A DNA stretch of 64,000 bases from Sinomonas terrae (GCF_022539255.1 NZ_JAKZBV010000002.1:1-64000); one strand, 5' to 3'. Positions 17,429-26,079 are shown, counted from the first letter of the stretch. The notes: generated by a model not told the origin, from the letters alone. Numbers and translations are program-made.

Positions 17429-18786
17429 TGCCCGATCGTCTTGTTCATGTTGTCGGAGAACTGCTGCGGGGTCTCGGCCTTGTTGAAGAGCAGGTCGAGC
17501 TGGGTCCAGAAGGCCGCAGACGGGGCCGGCGCCAGGGCGAGGTCCCATGACATCTGGAAGCTGGGCGCGTCGCTCATCATCTTGTACATGGCGGCAGGGA
17601 AGTCTCCCGCCTTCTGGACCCGGTCGTCCAGGCCCTTGAGCGGGGGCACTTCGCCGCTGTTGATCATCCGGTCGGTGTAGCCCTGGTCCCAGAGCCCGTT
17701 GACGAGGTAGTCAACGGCGGTCTTTACCTGTGCAGGGGTGGCCTTTGAGGAGATGGCCCAGTAGCTCGACGGGTTGCCTGCGACGTCCTTGGGGTCGCCC
17801 TGGCCTCCTGGTACGGCCGGGAACGCCCCGTAGCCGAGCTTGCCGCTGCTGATGAACTTAGGGTCGATCTGCGAGACGCTGGGGTAGTCCCAGGCGCCCT
17901 GGAGGAGCATGCCCGCCTTCCCGGAAACCAGGAGGGCGAGGTCGGCGCTGCTGTCTGCCTGGACGGAGGAGAAGCCGTTGACGAAGGCGCCGGCGTCCAC
18001 GAGCTGCTGGATCATGGTGTTGGCCTTGATGACGGCCGGGTCGGACCAGGCGTTGGGCTTGTTGGCCAGGATGTTCTTGAAGACGTCGGGGCCCCCGAGC
18101 CGGTCGACGAGGTATTCCTCCCACATCAGGTACGGCCACTTGCTGCCGCCTCCGAGGGAGATCGGCGCGGCACCGGTGGCCTTGATCTTCGGGATGGCGG
18201 CCAGGAGGTCATCCCAGGTCTGCGGCGGCTGGACCCCGGCCTTGGCCAGGACGTCCTTGTTGTAGTAGAAGTGCACCGGCGTCACCGCGGCCATGGGGAT
18301 GGCGTAGGTCTTGCCGTCGATGACGCCCCCGGCGGCCACCGAGGCAGTGAACTTGTCCTTCAGCGAGGGGTTCTGCTTGACGATGTCGCTGAGGTCCATC
18401 ACCTTGTTCGCGTCGACGTAGCCCTTGAGCACCCCGCCGCCCCACGTGTAGATCAGGGTCGGGGCCTGGTCCGAGCCGATCGCGGTGCGGATCTTGTCCT
18501 TGTACGCATCGGTGGCGAAGTAGGAGGCGTTGATCTGCTCGCTGGGGTGCGCCTTGTTCCAGGCTGTGAAGGAGTCCTGGAACATGTTGTCGGTGCCGCC
18601 GCTGCTGACGGCCCAGGTCGTGATCGGGGCGGTTCCCGAGGGCCCGGTTCCCTGCCCGGGCCCGGTGCTGCCGCACGCTGCCATGCCGATGGCGAGGCCC
18701 GCGGCCCCTGCTACAGCGAGGCCGCGCCGAACGGATTTCGAACCGACCCGCGGAATTCGGGGGCGATTCTCTTGGAGTAGCTTCAT
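17425..18786 (-). CDS. Extracellular sugar-binding lipoprotein of ABC importer
   Basis: A 453-residue family 1 solute-binding lipoprotein. The signal peptide ends at GMAAC, so Cys38 is the likely lipid anchor. Mature-domain features include WAVSSGGTDNMFQDSFTAWN, DQAPTLIYTWGGGVLKGYVD and AGMLLQGAWDYP, typical of CUT1 binding proteins. The start at 18786 is preceded by AAGGAAAAGG; the longer open frame upstream has no supported start. It is the first gene of the second importer. It lies 138 bp below the TIM-barrel gene, with a strong hairpin between them, so it may have its own promoter. Confidence 0.92.
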   Translation of the reverse strand: MKLLQENRPRIPRVGSKSVRRGLAVAGAAGLAIGMAACGSTGPGQGTGPSGTAPITTWAVSSGGTDNMFQDSFTAWNKAHPSEQINASYFATDAYKDKIRTAIGSDQAPTLIYTWGGGVLKGYVDANKVMDLSDIVKQNPSLKDKFTASVAAGGVIDGKTYAIPMAAVTPVHFYYNKDVLAKAGVQPPQTWDDLLAAIPKIKATGAAPISLGGGSKWPYLMWEEYLVDRLGGPDVFKNILANKPNAWSDPAVIKANTMIQQLVDAGAFVNGFSSVQADSSADLALLVSGKAGMLLQGAWDYPSVSQIDPKFISSGKLGYGAFPAVPGGQGDPKDVAGNPSSYWAISSKATPAQVKTAVDYLVNGLWDQGYTDRMINSGEVPPLKGLDDRVQKAGDFPAAMYKMMSDAPSFQMSWDLALAPAPSAAFWTQLDLLFNKAETPQQFSDNMNKTIGQ

Positions 18787-18880
18787 TGCCTTTTCCTTAT
18801 GGTTGGAGTGGTGGTGGTCTGGGATGGTTGGAGCGGTGCCGGTCTGGGGCTTCTCGGCGATAGGGCGGCTGCGTACGACG

Positions 18881-18899
18881 GCGGGAGCGCGGCTCCCGC
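18881..18899 (-). terminator. Hairpin between TIM-barrel gene and second importer
   Basis: Perfect eight-base arms GCGGGAGC and GCTCCCGC with a three-base loop lie 26 bp after the stop of the TIM-barrel gene on the minus strand. There is no clear T-run, so it may be a weak terminator or an mRNA processing/stabilising hairpin that sets different expression of the dehydrogenase pair and the importer. Confidence 0.45.
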
Positions 18900-18906
18900 G
18901 CACGGC

Positions 18907-18940
18907 GTCACCGGCTGCTGCTGGTCACCGGCTGCTGCTG
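18907..18940. repeat. 17-bp tandem repeat spanning a stop codon
   Basis: GTCACCGGCTGCTGCTG occurs twice in direct succession. The stop codon and last codons of the TIM-barrel gene (ends 18925) fall within it, so the duplication supplies the final residues (AAFSSSR). It is probably a replication-slippage product; one copy lies outside the gene. Confidence 0.7.
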
Positions 18941-19935
18941 AAGGCTGCGTCGAAGGCCGCGGCGGGCGGGGAGATCTGGGCGAGCTGCTTGACGAGGGCG
19001 AGGGCCTGGGGTGCCCCGACGAGGCGGTCCATGCCGGCGTCCTCCCACTCGATGCTGGTCGGCCCCTCGTACCCGATCGCGTTGAGGGTGCGGAAGATCG
19101 GCTCCCACTGCACGTGCCCGTGGCCGGCGGTGACGAAGTCCCAGCCCCGGCGCGGGTCCGCCCATGCCAGGTGCGAGCCGAGCCGGCCGTTGCGGCCGTC
19201 GAGGTGGCGGATCGACTCCTTGACGTGGACGTGGAAGATCTTCTCCGCGAAGTCCTGCAGGAACATGACGGGGTCGAGGTCCTGCCAGATGAAGTGCGAG
19301 GGGTCGAAGTTGAGCCCGAAGCCCTCCCGGCCCGCCATGGCCTCGAGCGCGCGCTTGGCCGTCCAGTAGTCGTAGGCGATCTCCGAGGGGTGCACCTCGA
19401 GCGCGAACCGGACCCCGACCTCGTCGAAGACGTCCATGATCGGGTTCCACCGGTCCGCGAAGTCCCGGTACCCGGCCTCGATCATCCCGTCCGGGACCGG
19501 CGGGAACATCGCCACGGCCTTCCAGATCGCCGAGCCCGTGAACCCGGTGACGGTCTTGACCCCGAGCCGCGCCGCGGCCCGCGCGGTCGCCTTCATCGCC
19601 TCGGCCGCGCGCTGCCGCACGCCCTCCGGGTCGCCGTCGCCCCAGACCTCCTCGGAAAGGATCCCGCGGTGCCGTGCGTCGATCGGGTCATCGCACACGG
19701 CTTGGCCGGTGAGGTGGTTCGCGATCGCGAAAACCTCCAGCCCGTTGCGCTTGAGGATGTCGAGCCGGTCCTGGACGTAGTCGTCGTCCTCGGCCGCCCG
19801 CACCGGGTCGAGGTGGTCGCCCCAGCAGGCGATCTCGAGCCCGTCGAAGCCCCACTCCCCTGCCAGCCGCGCGACCTCCTCGAACGGCAGGTCGGCCCAC
19901 TGGCCCGTGAACAAGGTAATAGGTCGCGGTGCCAT
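18925..19935 (-). CDS. Xylose-isomerase-like TIM-barrel sugar isomerase/epimerase
   Basis: A 336-residue protein of the AP endonuclease 2/xylose isomerase superfamily. Features are GFDGLEIACWGDHLD near residue 30, VKTVTGFTGSAIW, the metal-ligand strand VRFALEVHPSEIAYD, LNFDPSHFIWQDLDP, HVHVKE, and SIEWEDAGMDR near the end. Two ATGs compete: 19941 overlaps the upstream stop (ATGA) but lies one base after AAGGAG; 19935 lies seven bases after it and is preferred. It is the partner of the adjacent Gfo/Idh enzyme. E. coli YcjR-type enzymes of this fold act on 3-keto-glycosides, which is the likely chemistry. Confidence 0.85.
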   Translation of the reverse strand: MAPRPITLFTGQWADLPFEEVARLAGEWGFDGLEIACWGDHLDPVRAAEDDDYVQDRLDILKRNGLEVFAIANHLTGQAVCDDPIDARHRGILSEEVWGDGDPEGVRQRAAEAMKATARAAARLGVKTVTGFTGSAIWKAVAMFPPVPDGMIEAGYRDFADRWNPIMDVFDEVGVRFALEVHPSEIAYDYWTAKRALEAMAGREGFGLNFDPSHFIWQDLDPVMFLQDFAEKIFHVHVKESIRHLDGRNGRLGSHLAWADPRRGWDFVTAGHGHVQWEPIFRTLNAIGYEGPTSIEWEDAGMDRLVGAPQALALVKQLAQISPPAAAFDAAFSSSR

Positions 19936-19937
19936 GG

Positions 19938-21125
19938 TCATGCTCCTTCTACTTTGGTCCAGCGTGATTCGTCCGCGGCGCTCGCCTCGACGGCCTCCAG
20001 GACGCGCTGGACCTGCAGCGCGTCCGCGAACGACGGCGCGGGCTGCTTCCCCGCCGCGATGGCCTCCACGAGGTCCACCACCTGGTGGGTGAACGCGTGC
20101 TCGTACCCGAGCCCGTGGCCCACCGGCCACCAATGGCCCGTGTACGGGTGCGCGGGCTCGGTGACCTGGATCTTGCGGAAGCCGGCGTTCGGTTCCTGCG
20201 CGGCGTCGTAGAGCCACAGCGAGTTCATGTCCTCGAAGTCGAACGCGAGCGAGGCCTCCGAGCCGTTGAGCTCGAGCCGCATCGCGTTCTTGCGGCCCAG
20301 GGCGAACCTCGTCGCCTCGAACACGCCCACCGCCCCGCCGTCGAGCCGCGCGCTGAAGACCGCGGCGTCGTCGACCGTCACCGGCCCCTTCGGCCCGCCC
20401 GCCTGCCCCGCCCCGCCCAGGCCCACGAAGTCCCCGCCCACCGGCCGTTCCTTCACGAACGTCTCCAGCAGCGCCGAAACCCCCGTGATGTCCTGGCCGG
20501 TGATCCACTGGGCGGCGTCGATGATATGGGCGCCGATGTCCCCGAGCGCCCCGGAGCCCGACTTCGTCCTGTCCAGCCGCCACGTCAGCGGCGCATCCTC
20601 GTCCGCGAGCCAGTCCTGCAGGTACTGGGCCCGCACGTGCCGGACCGTCCCGAGTGCCCCCGAGTCCACGAGCCGCTTCGCGAGCGCCAGGGCCGGAGTG
20701 CGGCGGTACGAGAACCCGCACATCGAGAAGACCCCACGCGCCGCCGCCGCATCCGCCGCCGCCGTCATCCGCTCCGCCTCCGCCACAGAGTTCGCCAGCG
20801 GCTTCTCGCACAGCACGTGCTTGCCCGCCTCCAGGGCCGCGACCGCGATCTCGGCGTGAGTGTGGCCTGGAGTGCAGATGTCGACCAGGTCGATGTCCTC
20901 CCGCTCGACCAGGCGCCGCCAATCCGTCTCCGCCGACTCCCAGCCCAGCTTCTCCGCCGCCGCCGCCACCCGCTGCGGGTCCCGGCCCGCGACCGCGGCC
21001 ATCACCGGGGCCAGCGGCAGGTCGAAGAAACGCGGCGCCGTCCGCCATGCCTGTGAGTGCGCCGCACCCATGAACGCGTAGCCCACCATGCCTACGCGCA
21101 GAGCAGTACTGCTTCCAGATGTCAT
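19938..21125 (-). CDS. Gfo/Idh/MocA family oxidoreductase
   Basis: A 395-residue NAD-dependent dehydrogenase. The Rossmann region is RVGMVGYAFMGAAHSQAW; GKHVLCEKPLANSVAEAER holds the family lysine near residue 105; DIGAHIIDAAQWITG near residue 197 carries the usual aspartate and histidine of the active site. At 395 residues it matches the longer Gfo/Idh branch found with TIM-barrel isomerases. It is the first gene of a minus-strand transcript with the TIM barrel and is divergent from the MDR-ThuA-Hyi genes. It may oxidise the glycoside at C3, feeding the downstream isomerase. Confidence 0.9.
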   Translation of the reverse strand: MTSGSSTALRVGMVGYAFMGAAHSQAWRTAPRFFDLPLAPVMAAVAGRDPQRVAAAAEKLGWESAETDWRRLVEREDIDLVDICTPGHTHAEIAVAALEAGKHVLCEKPLANSVAEAERMTAAADAAAARGVFSMCGFSYRRTPALALAKRLVDSGALGTVRHVRAQYLQDWLADEDAPLTWRLDRTKSGSGALGDIGAHIIDAAQWITGQDITGVSALLETFVKERPVGGDFVGLGGAGQAGGPKGPVTVDDAAVFSARLDGGAVGVFEATRFALGRKNAMRLELNGSEASLAFDFEDMNSLWLYDAAQEPNAGFRKIQVTEPAHPYTGHWWPVGHGLGYEHAFTHQVVDLVEAIAAGKQPAPSFADALQVQRVLEAVEASAADESRWTKVEGA

Positions 21126-21453
21126 TGGTGTGTCTCCAGGATCTGTCGACTTTCGGCTCTGTGAGCGCTGTCACGTCGATGCCGTCCGGGACAACGTACC
21201 CTCTGCTCCGTCCGCAAATCCAGACTTCCGGCCAAATTTTTTTTACGTACCAAAAGTGGTTCACAGACGGCCTTCGCGGCCCTAGTATCGCTTTCTGACT
21301 GGTGGTTTCCCGGCTCTGGCCATCTGACAGCAGGGATGCGCCAGACATAAGTTGTTCGAGACAGCTTTCCCTTCAGCCCCGCTTCCCGGCCCCCGGGCAG
21401 CGGGCTGCCCACCGCGCCGGATCGACGGCGCACCAGCAGAAACGAGCGTTTCA
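21126..21453. promoter_or_regulatory. Divergent promoter region between Gfo/Idh and MDR operons
   Basis: No gene is supported. The centre is AT-rich for this genome, with an eight-T run at 21237-21244 next to the shared motif. Promoters for both the 21125 (minus) and 21454 (plus) transcripts should lie here. Confidence 0.6.
21244..21254 (-). promoter_or_regulatory. Second copy of the TTTGGTACGTA motif
   Basis: On the minus strand this reads TTTGGTACGTA followed by an A-run, facing the Gfo/Idh start at 21125. It is identical over 11 bases to 8819-8829, which also faces a sugar-catabolic operon. Two copies upstream of two related transcripts suggest one regulator. Confidence 0.5.
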
Positions 21454-22482
21454 GTGAAGGCAGCAGCGATCACCGCGCCAGGCCGCGTCGAGGTCCTCGA
21501 CCAGCCGCAGCCGGCTTCGAGCCGCGACCTCGTCGTGGTCAAGATCCTCATCTCCCCGATGTGCACCGAGTTCAAGCACCGCCATGGCGGCCCGGTCCAG
21601 GACGCGCTGGGCCACGAGGCCGCGGGCATCGTGGTGGACGCCGGCCACTCGGGGCGGGTCAACGTGGGCGACCGGGTGGCGGTCATGCCGCACTACGGGT
21701 GCGGCACCTGCCCGCTGTGCACCGCCGGGGACTACATGTACTGTCCGAACCAGCGCGATGTGCTGGCCGAGACGAACCAGCCGTACGGCACGGCCACCTA
21801 CGCCGAGTACGTCCTGAAGCCCGACTGGCTCCTGGCACCGATCCCCGACGACATCCCCCTGCGCCACGGCGCCCTCGCCTGCTGCGGGCTCGGCCCCAGC
21901 TTCAACGCCATGCAGCGGATGGGCGTCAACGCCCTGGACACCCTCCTGGTGTCCGGGTGCGGTCCGGTGGGCCTCGGCGCGATCGTGCAGGGGGCGGTCC
22001 GGGGAGCAAGGGTCCTCGCCATCGAGACCCACCCCTACCGTGCCGAACTCGCCCACAAGCTGGGAGCCGAACGAGTCTTCGACCCCCGCGATCCCGACAT
22101 GGTCGAGCAGATCCGGGAAGCGACCGGCGGCCGCGGCGTCGACGCAGCAATCGAGACCAGCGGCGCCCCCGGCGCCTCCCGCACCCTGGCCCTCGCCACC
22201 CGCTCGCGGGGCCAGGTCAGCTTCGTCTCCTGGGGCAACGACCTCGACCTGCCGCCCCTGGTCCCGCTCGGCCTCGACATCCACGGATGCTGGCACTGGA
22301 ACCACCTGAGCATGGCCCCGCTGATGTGGGAGACCGTCCGCAAGGCCGGAAGCCTCCTGGACACCATGGTCACCCACACCATGGACCTCGACGACGTAGC
22401 CGCAGCCATGGACATCCAGGACACCGGCGCCTGCGGCAAGATCTTCCTCCTCCCCCACGGACAAACCAAGGAGACCGAATAA
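21454..22482 (+). CDS. Zinc-binding alcohol dehydrogenase family protein
   Basis: A 342-residue medium-chain dehydrogenase. It has the catalytic-zinc segment LGHEAAGIVVDAGH, the four structural-zinc cysteines in YGCGTCPLCTAGDYMYCPN near residue 95, and the NAD motif LLVSGCGPVGLGAIVQGA. The GTG at 21454 (KAAAITAPGRVEV) gives the standard N-terminus; the frame is open further upstream but without a good start signal. The stop overlaps the ThuA-like start by one base. A YcjQ-like or sorbitol-dehydrogenase-like role on a sugar or keto-sugar is inferred from neighbours. Confidence 0.87.
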   Translation: MKAAAITAPGRVEVLDQPQPASSRDLVVVKILISPMCTEFKHRHGGPVQDALGHEAAGIVVDAGHSGRVNVGDRVAVMPHYGCGTCPLCTAGDYMYCPNQRDVLAETNQPYGTATYAEYVLKPDWLLAPIPDDIPLRHGALACCGLGPSFNAMQRMGVNALDTLLVSGCGPVGLGAIVQGAVRGARVLAIETHPYRAELAHKLGAERVFDPRDPDMVEQIREATGGRGVDAAIETSGAPGASRTLALATRSRGQVSFVSWGNDLDLPPLVPLGLDIHGCWHWNHLSMAPLMWETVRKAGSLLDTMVTHTMDLDDVAAAMDIQDTGACGKIFLLPHGQTKETE

Positions 22483-23228
22483 TGACCAAGATCGTGTTCC
22501 TCGTCGGCGAAGGCGAGTACGAATCGGACCGCACCATGCGCCCCATCGCCGAGCACCTCGAGGCGAGACTCGGAGCCGACGTCGTCTACAAGACCCCCGA
22601 CGTCCTCGAGGACATGCCGGACTTCCCCAAGCAGAGCTTCGGGGACCTCTCCGACCTCGACGACGCCGACCTCCTGGTCGTCTACACCCGATGGCGGCAG
22701 CTGCCGGACGAGGAGATGCGCCACATCGTGGACTACTGCAACCGCGGAGGCCACGTGATCGGCCTGCGCACCTCGAGCCACGCCTTCCACTACCCGCCCG
22801 AGAGCGAATGGGCCGAGTGGAACGACGGCTTCGGGCGCAACATCCTCGGCTCCCCGTGGATCAGCCACCACGGCCACTCCTCCAGCACCGACGTCACCTG
22901 GGCAGACAAGGAAGGCCACCCCATCCTCGAGGGAATCCCCGAGGCCTTCCACCTGCGCGGATGGCTCTACCGCACAGACCTCAGCGAAGGGTGCACCCCG
23001 ATCCTGTGGGGCGAGCCGGTGGACCCCGAAGACGAGCCGACGCCCTCAGCCGTCGCCTGGACCTGGGAACGCCCCAACGGCCAGCGCACCGTCTACACGA
23101 ACATGGGGCACCCCTCCGACCTGCGCCAGTCGATCGTGAAGACCTTCCTCGCCAACGCGGCCAAGTGGTGCCTCGAATCCGAGACGCCCGACGCCAGCCA
23201 CGACCTCAGCGGCTCCCTGAGCCGCTGA
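22482..23228 (+). CDS. ThuA-like domain protein
   Basis: A 248-residue protein of the ThuA/trehalose-utilisation group with a class I glutamine amidotransferase-like fold. Seen are DADLLVVYTRWRQLPDEEM near residue 62, GGHVIGLRTSSHAFHYP, ISHHGHSSSTDV, and the closing TVYTNMGHPSD. ThuA-like proteins accompany Gfo/Idh dehydrogenases and TIM-barrel isomerases in 3-keto-sugar pathways; their reaction is poorly defined. It is coupled to the MDR gene (TAATG overlap) and precedes the Hyi-like gene by 99 bp. Confidence 0.87.
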   Translation: MTKIVFLVGEGEYESDRTMRPIAEHLEARLGADVVYKTPDVLEDMPDFPKQSFGDLSDLDDADLLVVYTRWRQLPDEEMRHIVDYCNRGGHVIGLRTSSHAFHYPPESEWAEWNDGFGRNILGSPWISHHGHSSSTDVTWADKEGHPILEGIPEAFHLRGWLYRTDLSEGCTPILWGEPVDPEDEPTPSAVAWTWERPNGQRTVYTNMGHPSDLRQSIVKTFLANAAKWCLESETPDASHDLSGSLSR

Positions 23229-23327
23229 GGTCCTCCCCCCTGCCGCGGGCCGGTGCCGTGCCAGCCGGCACGGCATCGGCCCGCTATGGGGGGAAACGAG
23301 TGGTCGACTGCCGAGGAGGCTGATGAC

Positions 23328-24464
23328 GTGGCAGTGTTCCCCGGCACCTGTCTGCCGCTGGCGCTGAACTGCTCATCCGTCCTGTCCCACCTTCCCCTGC
23401 TCCGGCAGCCCTCCGCAGCAGCCGCGGCTGGGTTCGAGGAGATCGAGCTGTGGTGGCCCTACCCGGACCCCTATCCCAGCAGAAGGGACATGGACCGCCT
23501 CGTTGCAGCGGTGGAGGACGCCGGAGTGCGCGTCGGACTCCTGAATCTCTTCGGCGGGGACCTCTGGGCCGGCGAACGAGGCTTCGCCTGCATCCCGGGA
23601 CGGGAACAGGACTTCATGGCCTCGCTCGATTCGGCCCTCGAGCTCGGCGGGAGACTGGGCGTGAAGGTCTTCAACCCCATGTACGGCCTGAGGGTCCCCG
23701 GGGCGACCGCCGATGACCAGGAGCGCACGGCAGTGGCGAACCTCGCCCAGGCGGCCCAGCGCGCCGGCGACCTGGGCGCCACCCTCACACTCGAACCCCT
23801 CAGCGCGCTGCCCGCCTATCCGCTTGCGACCGCGGCCTCCGCACTGTCCATCATCGAACGCGTCCGGGACCAGGGCGCGGCCAACATCGGCCTCCTCGCC
23901 GACTTCTACCACCTCAGCTTCGGTGGAGAGGACATGACCGCCGTGATCCGGCGACGTGCCCCAGACTTCGCCCGGATCCAGATCGCGGATGCACCAGGGC
24001 GGGGATGCCCCGGCAGCGGGAGTCTCCCGCTCGAAGAATGGGTCCAGGCAGCGTTCGAAGCCGGATACGCCGGTGGCGTCGGCCTCGAATACCGAACCGA
24101 CGAGCCCGACACGTGCTTCTCCTGGCTCACCGACTCGCCTGAACGGAACCGGGCGCACTGCCCCGAGGCAGGAGCGGCAGTCGAACTTTGCAGAGGCGGC
24201 TTCCTCGTCAGGCGGGGCATCGTCGAAACCGTGATGCCGGACAGGTCTGGCTTCTGGTTGGCAGCCGAGGGAGTGGAGCCAAGGGCCTTCGTTCACCTCG
24301 ACTACCAGGACGTTGAGATCGGAGCTGCCCCGGCGATGTCGACGGAGACAGGTGAGGGCCGGGGAAGCAGTCCCCTGGCGACTGGGCGCGCCTTATCATC
24401 TTCGGCTGCGTCTGCGCTTGGCCGAGCGAAGCCCAGATTTCTCAAAGACTCCATCAAGAGCTAA
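23328..24464 (+). CDS. Hydroxypyruvate-isomerase-like TIM barrel with C-terminal extension
   Basis: A 378-residue protein whose first 260 or so residues match the Hyi/TIM-barrel family: LALNCSSVLSHLPLLRQP, IELWWPYPDPYPSRRDM, LTLEPLSALPAYPLATA, IGLLADFYHLSFGGEDM, and VGLEYRTDEPD. The GTG at 23328 is chosen because GAGGAGG lies eight bases upstream and it places the first barrel strand correctly. The family usually ends near residue 265. The remaining 110 or so residues (from LTDSPERNRAHC on) have no counterpart I recognise. They may be a read-through after loss of the original stop, or a fused fragment. It is third in the MDR-ThuA transcript. Confidence 0.75.
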   Translation: MAVFPGTCLPLALNCSSVLSHLPLLRQPSAAAAAGFEEIELWWPYPDPYPSRRDMDRLVAAVEDAGVRVGLLNLFGGDLWAGERGFACIPGREQDFMASLDSALELGGRLGVKVFNPMYGLRVPGATADDQERTAVANLAQAAQRAGDLGATLTLEPLSALPAYPLATAASALSIIERVRDQGAANIGLLADFYHLSFGGEDMTAVIRRRAPDFARIQIADAPGRGCPGSGSLPLEEWVQAAFEAGYAGGVGLEYRTDEPDTCFSWLTDSPERNRAHCPEAGAAVELCRGGFLVRRGIVETVMPDRSGFWLAAEGVEPRAFVHLDYQDVEIGAAPAMSTETGEGRGSSPLATGRALSSSAASALGRAKPRFLKDSIKS

Positions 24465-24478
24465 GACAGGAGCAGACA

Positions 24479-24703
24479 ATGGCGCTCAAGACCATTGATT
24501 ACGCCAAGACGCTGGAGATCGACAGCCGGAAGGTCCTCGAAGCCGAACTCGACCGTGTCGTCGACCACGCCATCCAGCACGCACTCGACACGCCCGGACA
24601 CGGAATCCTGGTCACCCGGCATTCGCCGGGCTCCTTCACGGTGGAACTCACCGCCGACGTTCCCCAGGGCATCATCGCCGAGCTCGACCTGATGGCTCAC
24701 TAG
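24479..24703 (+). CDS. Small conserved-looking hypothetical protein
   Basis: A 74-residue protein, MALKTIDYAKTLEIDSRKVL at its start, ending DVPQGIIAELDLMAH. An ACAGGAG ribosome binding site six bases upstream supports the start. Composition is acidic with no membrane segment, signal or cysteine. It lies 14 bp after the Hyi-like gene and probably shares its transcript. I do not recognise a family. Confidence 0.6.
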   Translation: MALKTIDYAKTLEIDSRKVLEAELDRVVDHAIQHALDTPGHGILVTRHSPGSFTVELTADVPQGIIAELDLMAH

Positions 24704-24920
24704 CCCTCTTCCGTTTCGGGTCTCGGCCACCTGCGTCACCAGAATCTGGCCAAGCCCCGTTTCCCTCGTCGGCAGAACAAGGATCCTGCTCTCTCCCCTG
24801 GAGAAGGAAGATCATCTCCGAGCGATTGCGACGGGGCATGCAGACGCGTCCGGCCCCCGGCTACTGTACCGCCCGTCCTCAGGCGCTGGCGATCGCCGTC
24901 CTTGGCGACCTGCAGCGGTT

Positions 24921-24941
24921 GGGGGTCAGGTTCCGACCCCC
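24921..24941. terminator. Hairpin between convergent genes
   Basis: Arms GGGGGTC (24921-24927) and GACCCCC (24935-24941) with a seven-base loop. It lies between the plus-strand small gene (ends 24703) and the minus-strand ene-reductase (ends 24976), the usual place for a terminator serving either side. No T-run follows. Confidence 0.4.
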
Positions 24942-24975
24942 CGGGGAATCGCGTGGCCGGGAGCAGGAGGCCTCC

Positions 24976-26079
24976 TCAGGAGAGGAGTTCGAGCTCCCAG
25001 TCCTTGACGTCGGCCACGGGGGCGAACAGGCTGGCGTCCAGCTCGTCGAGGGGTCGGCCGTTGCGGGCCCTGTCGGGCCAGTCCCGGTTGCCGAGGGCTG
25101 CCTTGCCCAGGGCGACGACGTCGGCCGCGTGGTCGGTCAGCATGGACACGGCGGTTTCCGGGTCGTCGAGATGTCCGTTGGCGATCACCGGCAGTCCGGA
25201 GTGCTGCTTGGCCAGGGCCGCAAGCGAGGGGCCTTGGAGGCCGAAGGCCGGGGCGTATGCCCTGTGCTCGGTGGTGTGGATGAAGTCGACGCCGGTGGCA
25301 CCGAGGCTGGAGAAGATGACCTCGGCCTCCTCGGCGCCGCCGGCCCACCGGTGGTCGTGGTCGCTGACCTTCGACTGGGAGACCCGGACGCCCACGGTGG
25401 TCTCCGGCCTGAGGGCCTGGCGGACGGTGCGGGCGACCTCGGCGGGGAAGCGCACCCGGTTCTGAGGGGAGCCGCCGTACTCGTCGGTGCGGAGGTTGAG
25501 GTAGTCGGTGAGGAACTGGTCCAGCAGGTACCCGTTGGCGCCGTGGATCTCCACGCCGTCGAATCCTGCCTCCTCGGCGCGCAGCGCGGCGGCGACGAAG
25601 CCCTGGAGGACCTCGTCCATCTGCTGGCGCGTGATCTCGGCGGGGACCCTGTAGGGGCCATCGCCGCGGTAGAAGTCCAGCTGCGCCCCTTTGGGGGCGA
25701 CGGCCGAGGGGCCGATGGTGGTCTCCGCGAAGCGGCTGCCCTGGGCTTGGGAGCCGGCGTGCATGAGCTGGGCGAAGATCTTGGCCCCGGCGGCGTGGAC
25801 TGCCTCGACGACGGTGGTCCAGGACCGGGCCTGGTCGTCGGTGGCCAGCCCCGGCTGGTACAGGTAGCCCTGGCTGTGCGCGGTGTCCGGGTAGATGCCC
25901 TCGGTGATCAGCAGGGCGAACCCGCCCCGGGCGAAGGCCTCGTAGTAGGAGGCCATCTTCGCGGTTGCCAGGCCTTCCTCGGTGGCGCTGATGCGGGTCA
26001 TGGGCGCCAGCGCGACCCGGTTGCCCAGATGCGTGGAGCCGAGCTGCAGGGGCGACCAGAGCGGGGCGAGGTTCGTCAT
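24976..26079 (-). CDS. Old yellow enzyme family ene-reductase (NemA-like)
   Basis: A 367-residue FMN-dependent NADH:flavin oxidoreductase. It opens with LWSPLQLGSTHLGNRVALAPMTR, the substrate-binding His-Asn pair is in VEIHGANGYLLDQFLTDYLN near residue 180, RTDEYGGS follows, and the phosphate-binding part is VIANGHLDDPE. Family members reduce activated C=C bonds of enones, maleimides and nitro-compounds. A GAAGGAG site six bases upstream supports the start. A copy of the region's 16-bp palindrome lies 70 bp upstream (26149-26164), placing it in the LacI regulon with the asparaginase and PxpABC operons. Reduction of a maleimide-like or unsaturated ring substrate is a reasonable inference. Confidence 0.9.
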   Translation of the reverse strand: MTNLAPLWSPLQLGSTHLGNRVALAPMTRISATEEGLATAKMASYYEAFARGGFALLITEGIYPDTAHSQGYLYQPGLATDDQARSWTTVVEAVHAAGAKIFAQLMHAGSQAQGSRFAETTIGPSAVAPKGAQLDFYRGDGPYRVPAEITRQQMDEVLQGFVAAALRAEEAGFDGVEIHGANGYLLDQFLTDYLNLRTDEYGGSPQNRVRFPAEVARTVRQALRPETTVGVRVSQSKVSDHDHRWAGGAEEAEVIFSSLGATGVDFIHTTEHRAYAPAFGLQGPSLAALAKQHSGLPVIANGHLDDPETAVSMLTDHAADVVALGKAALGNRDWPDRARNGRPLDELDASLFAPVADVKDWELELLS

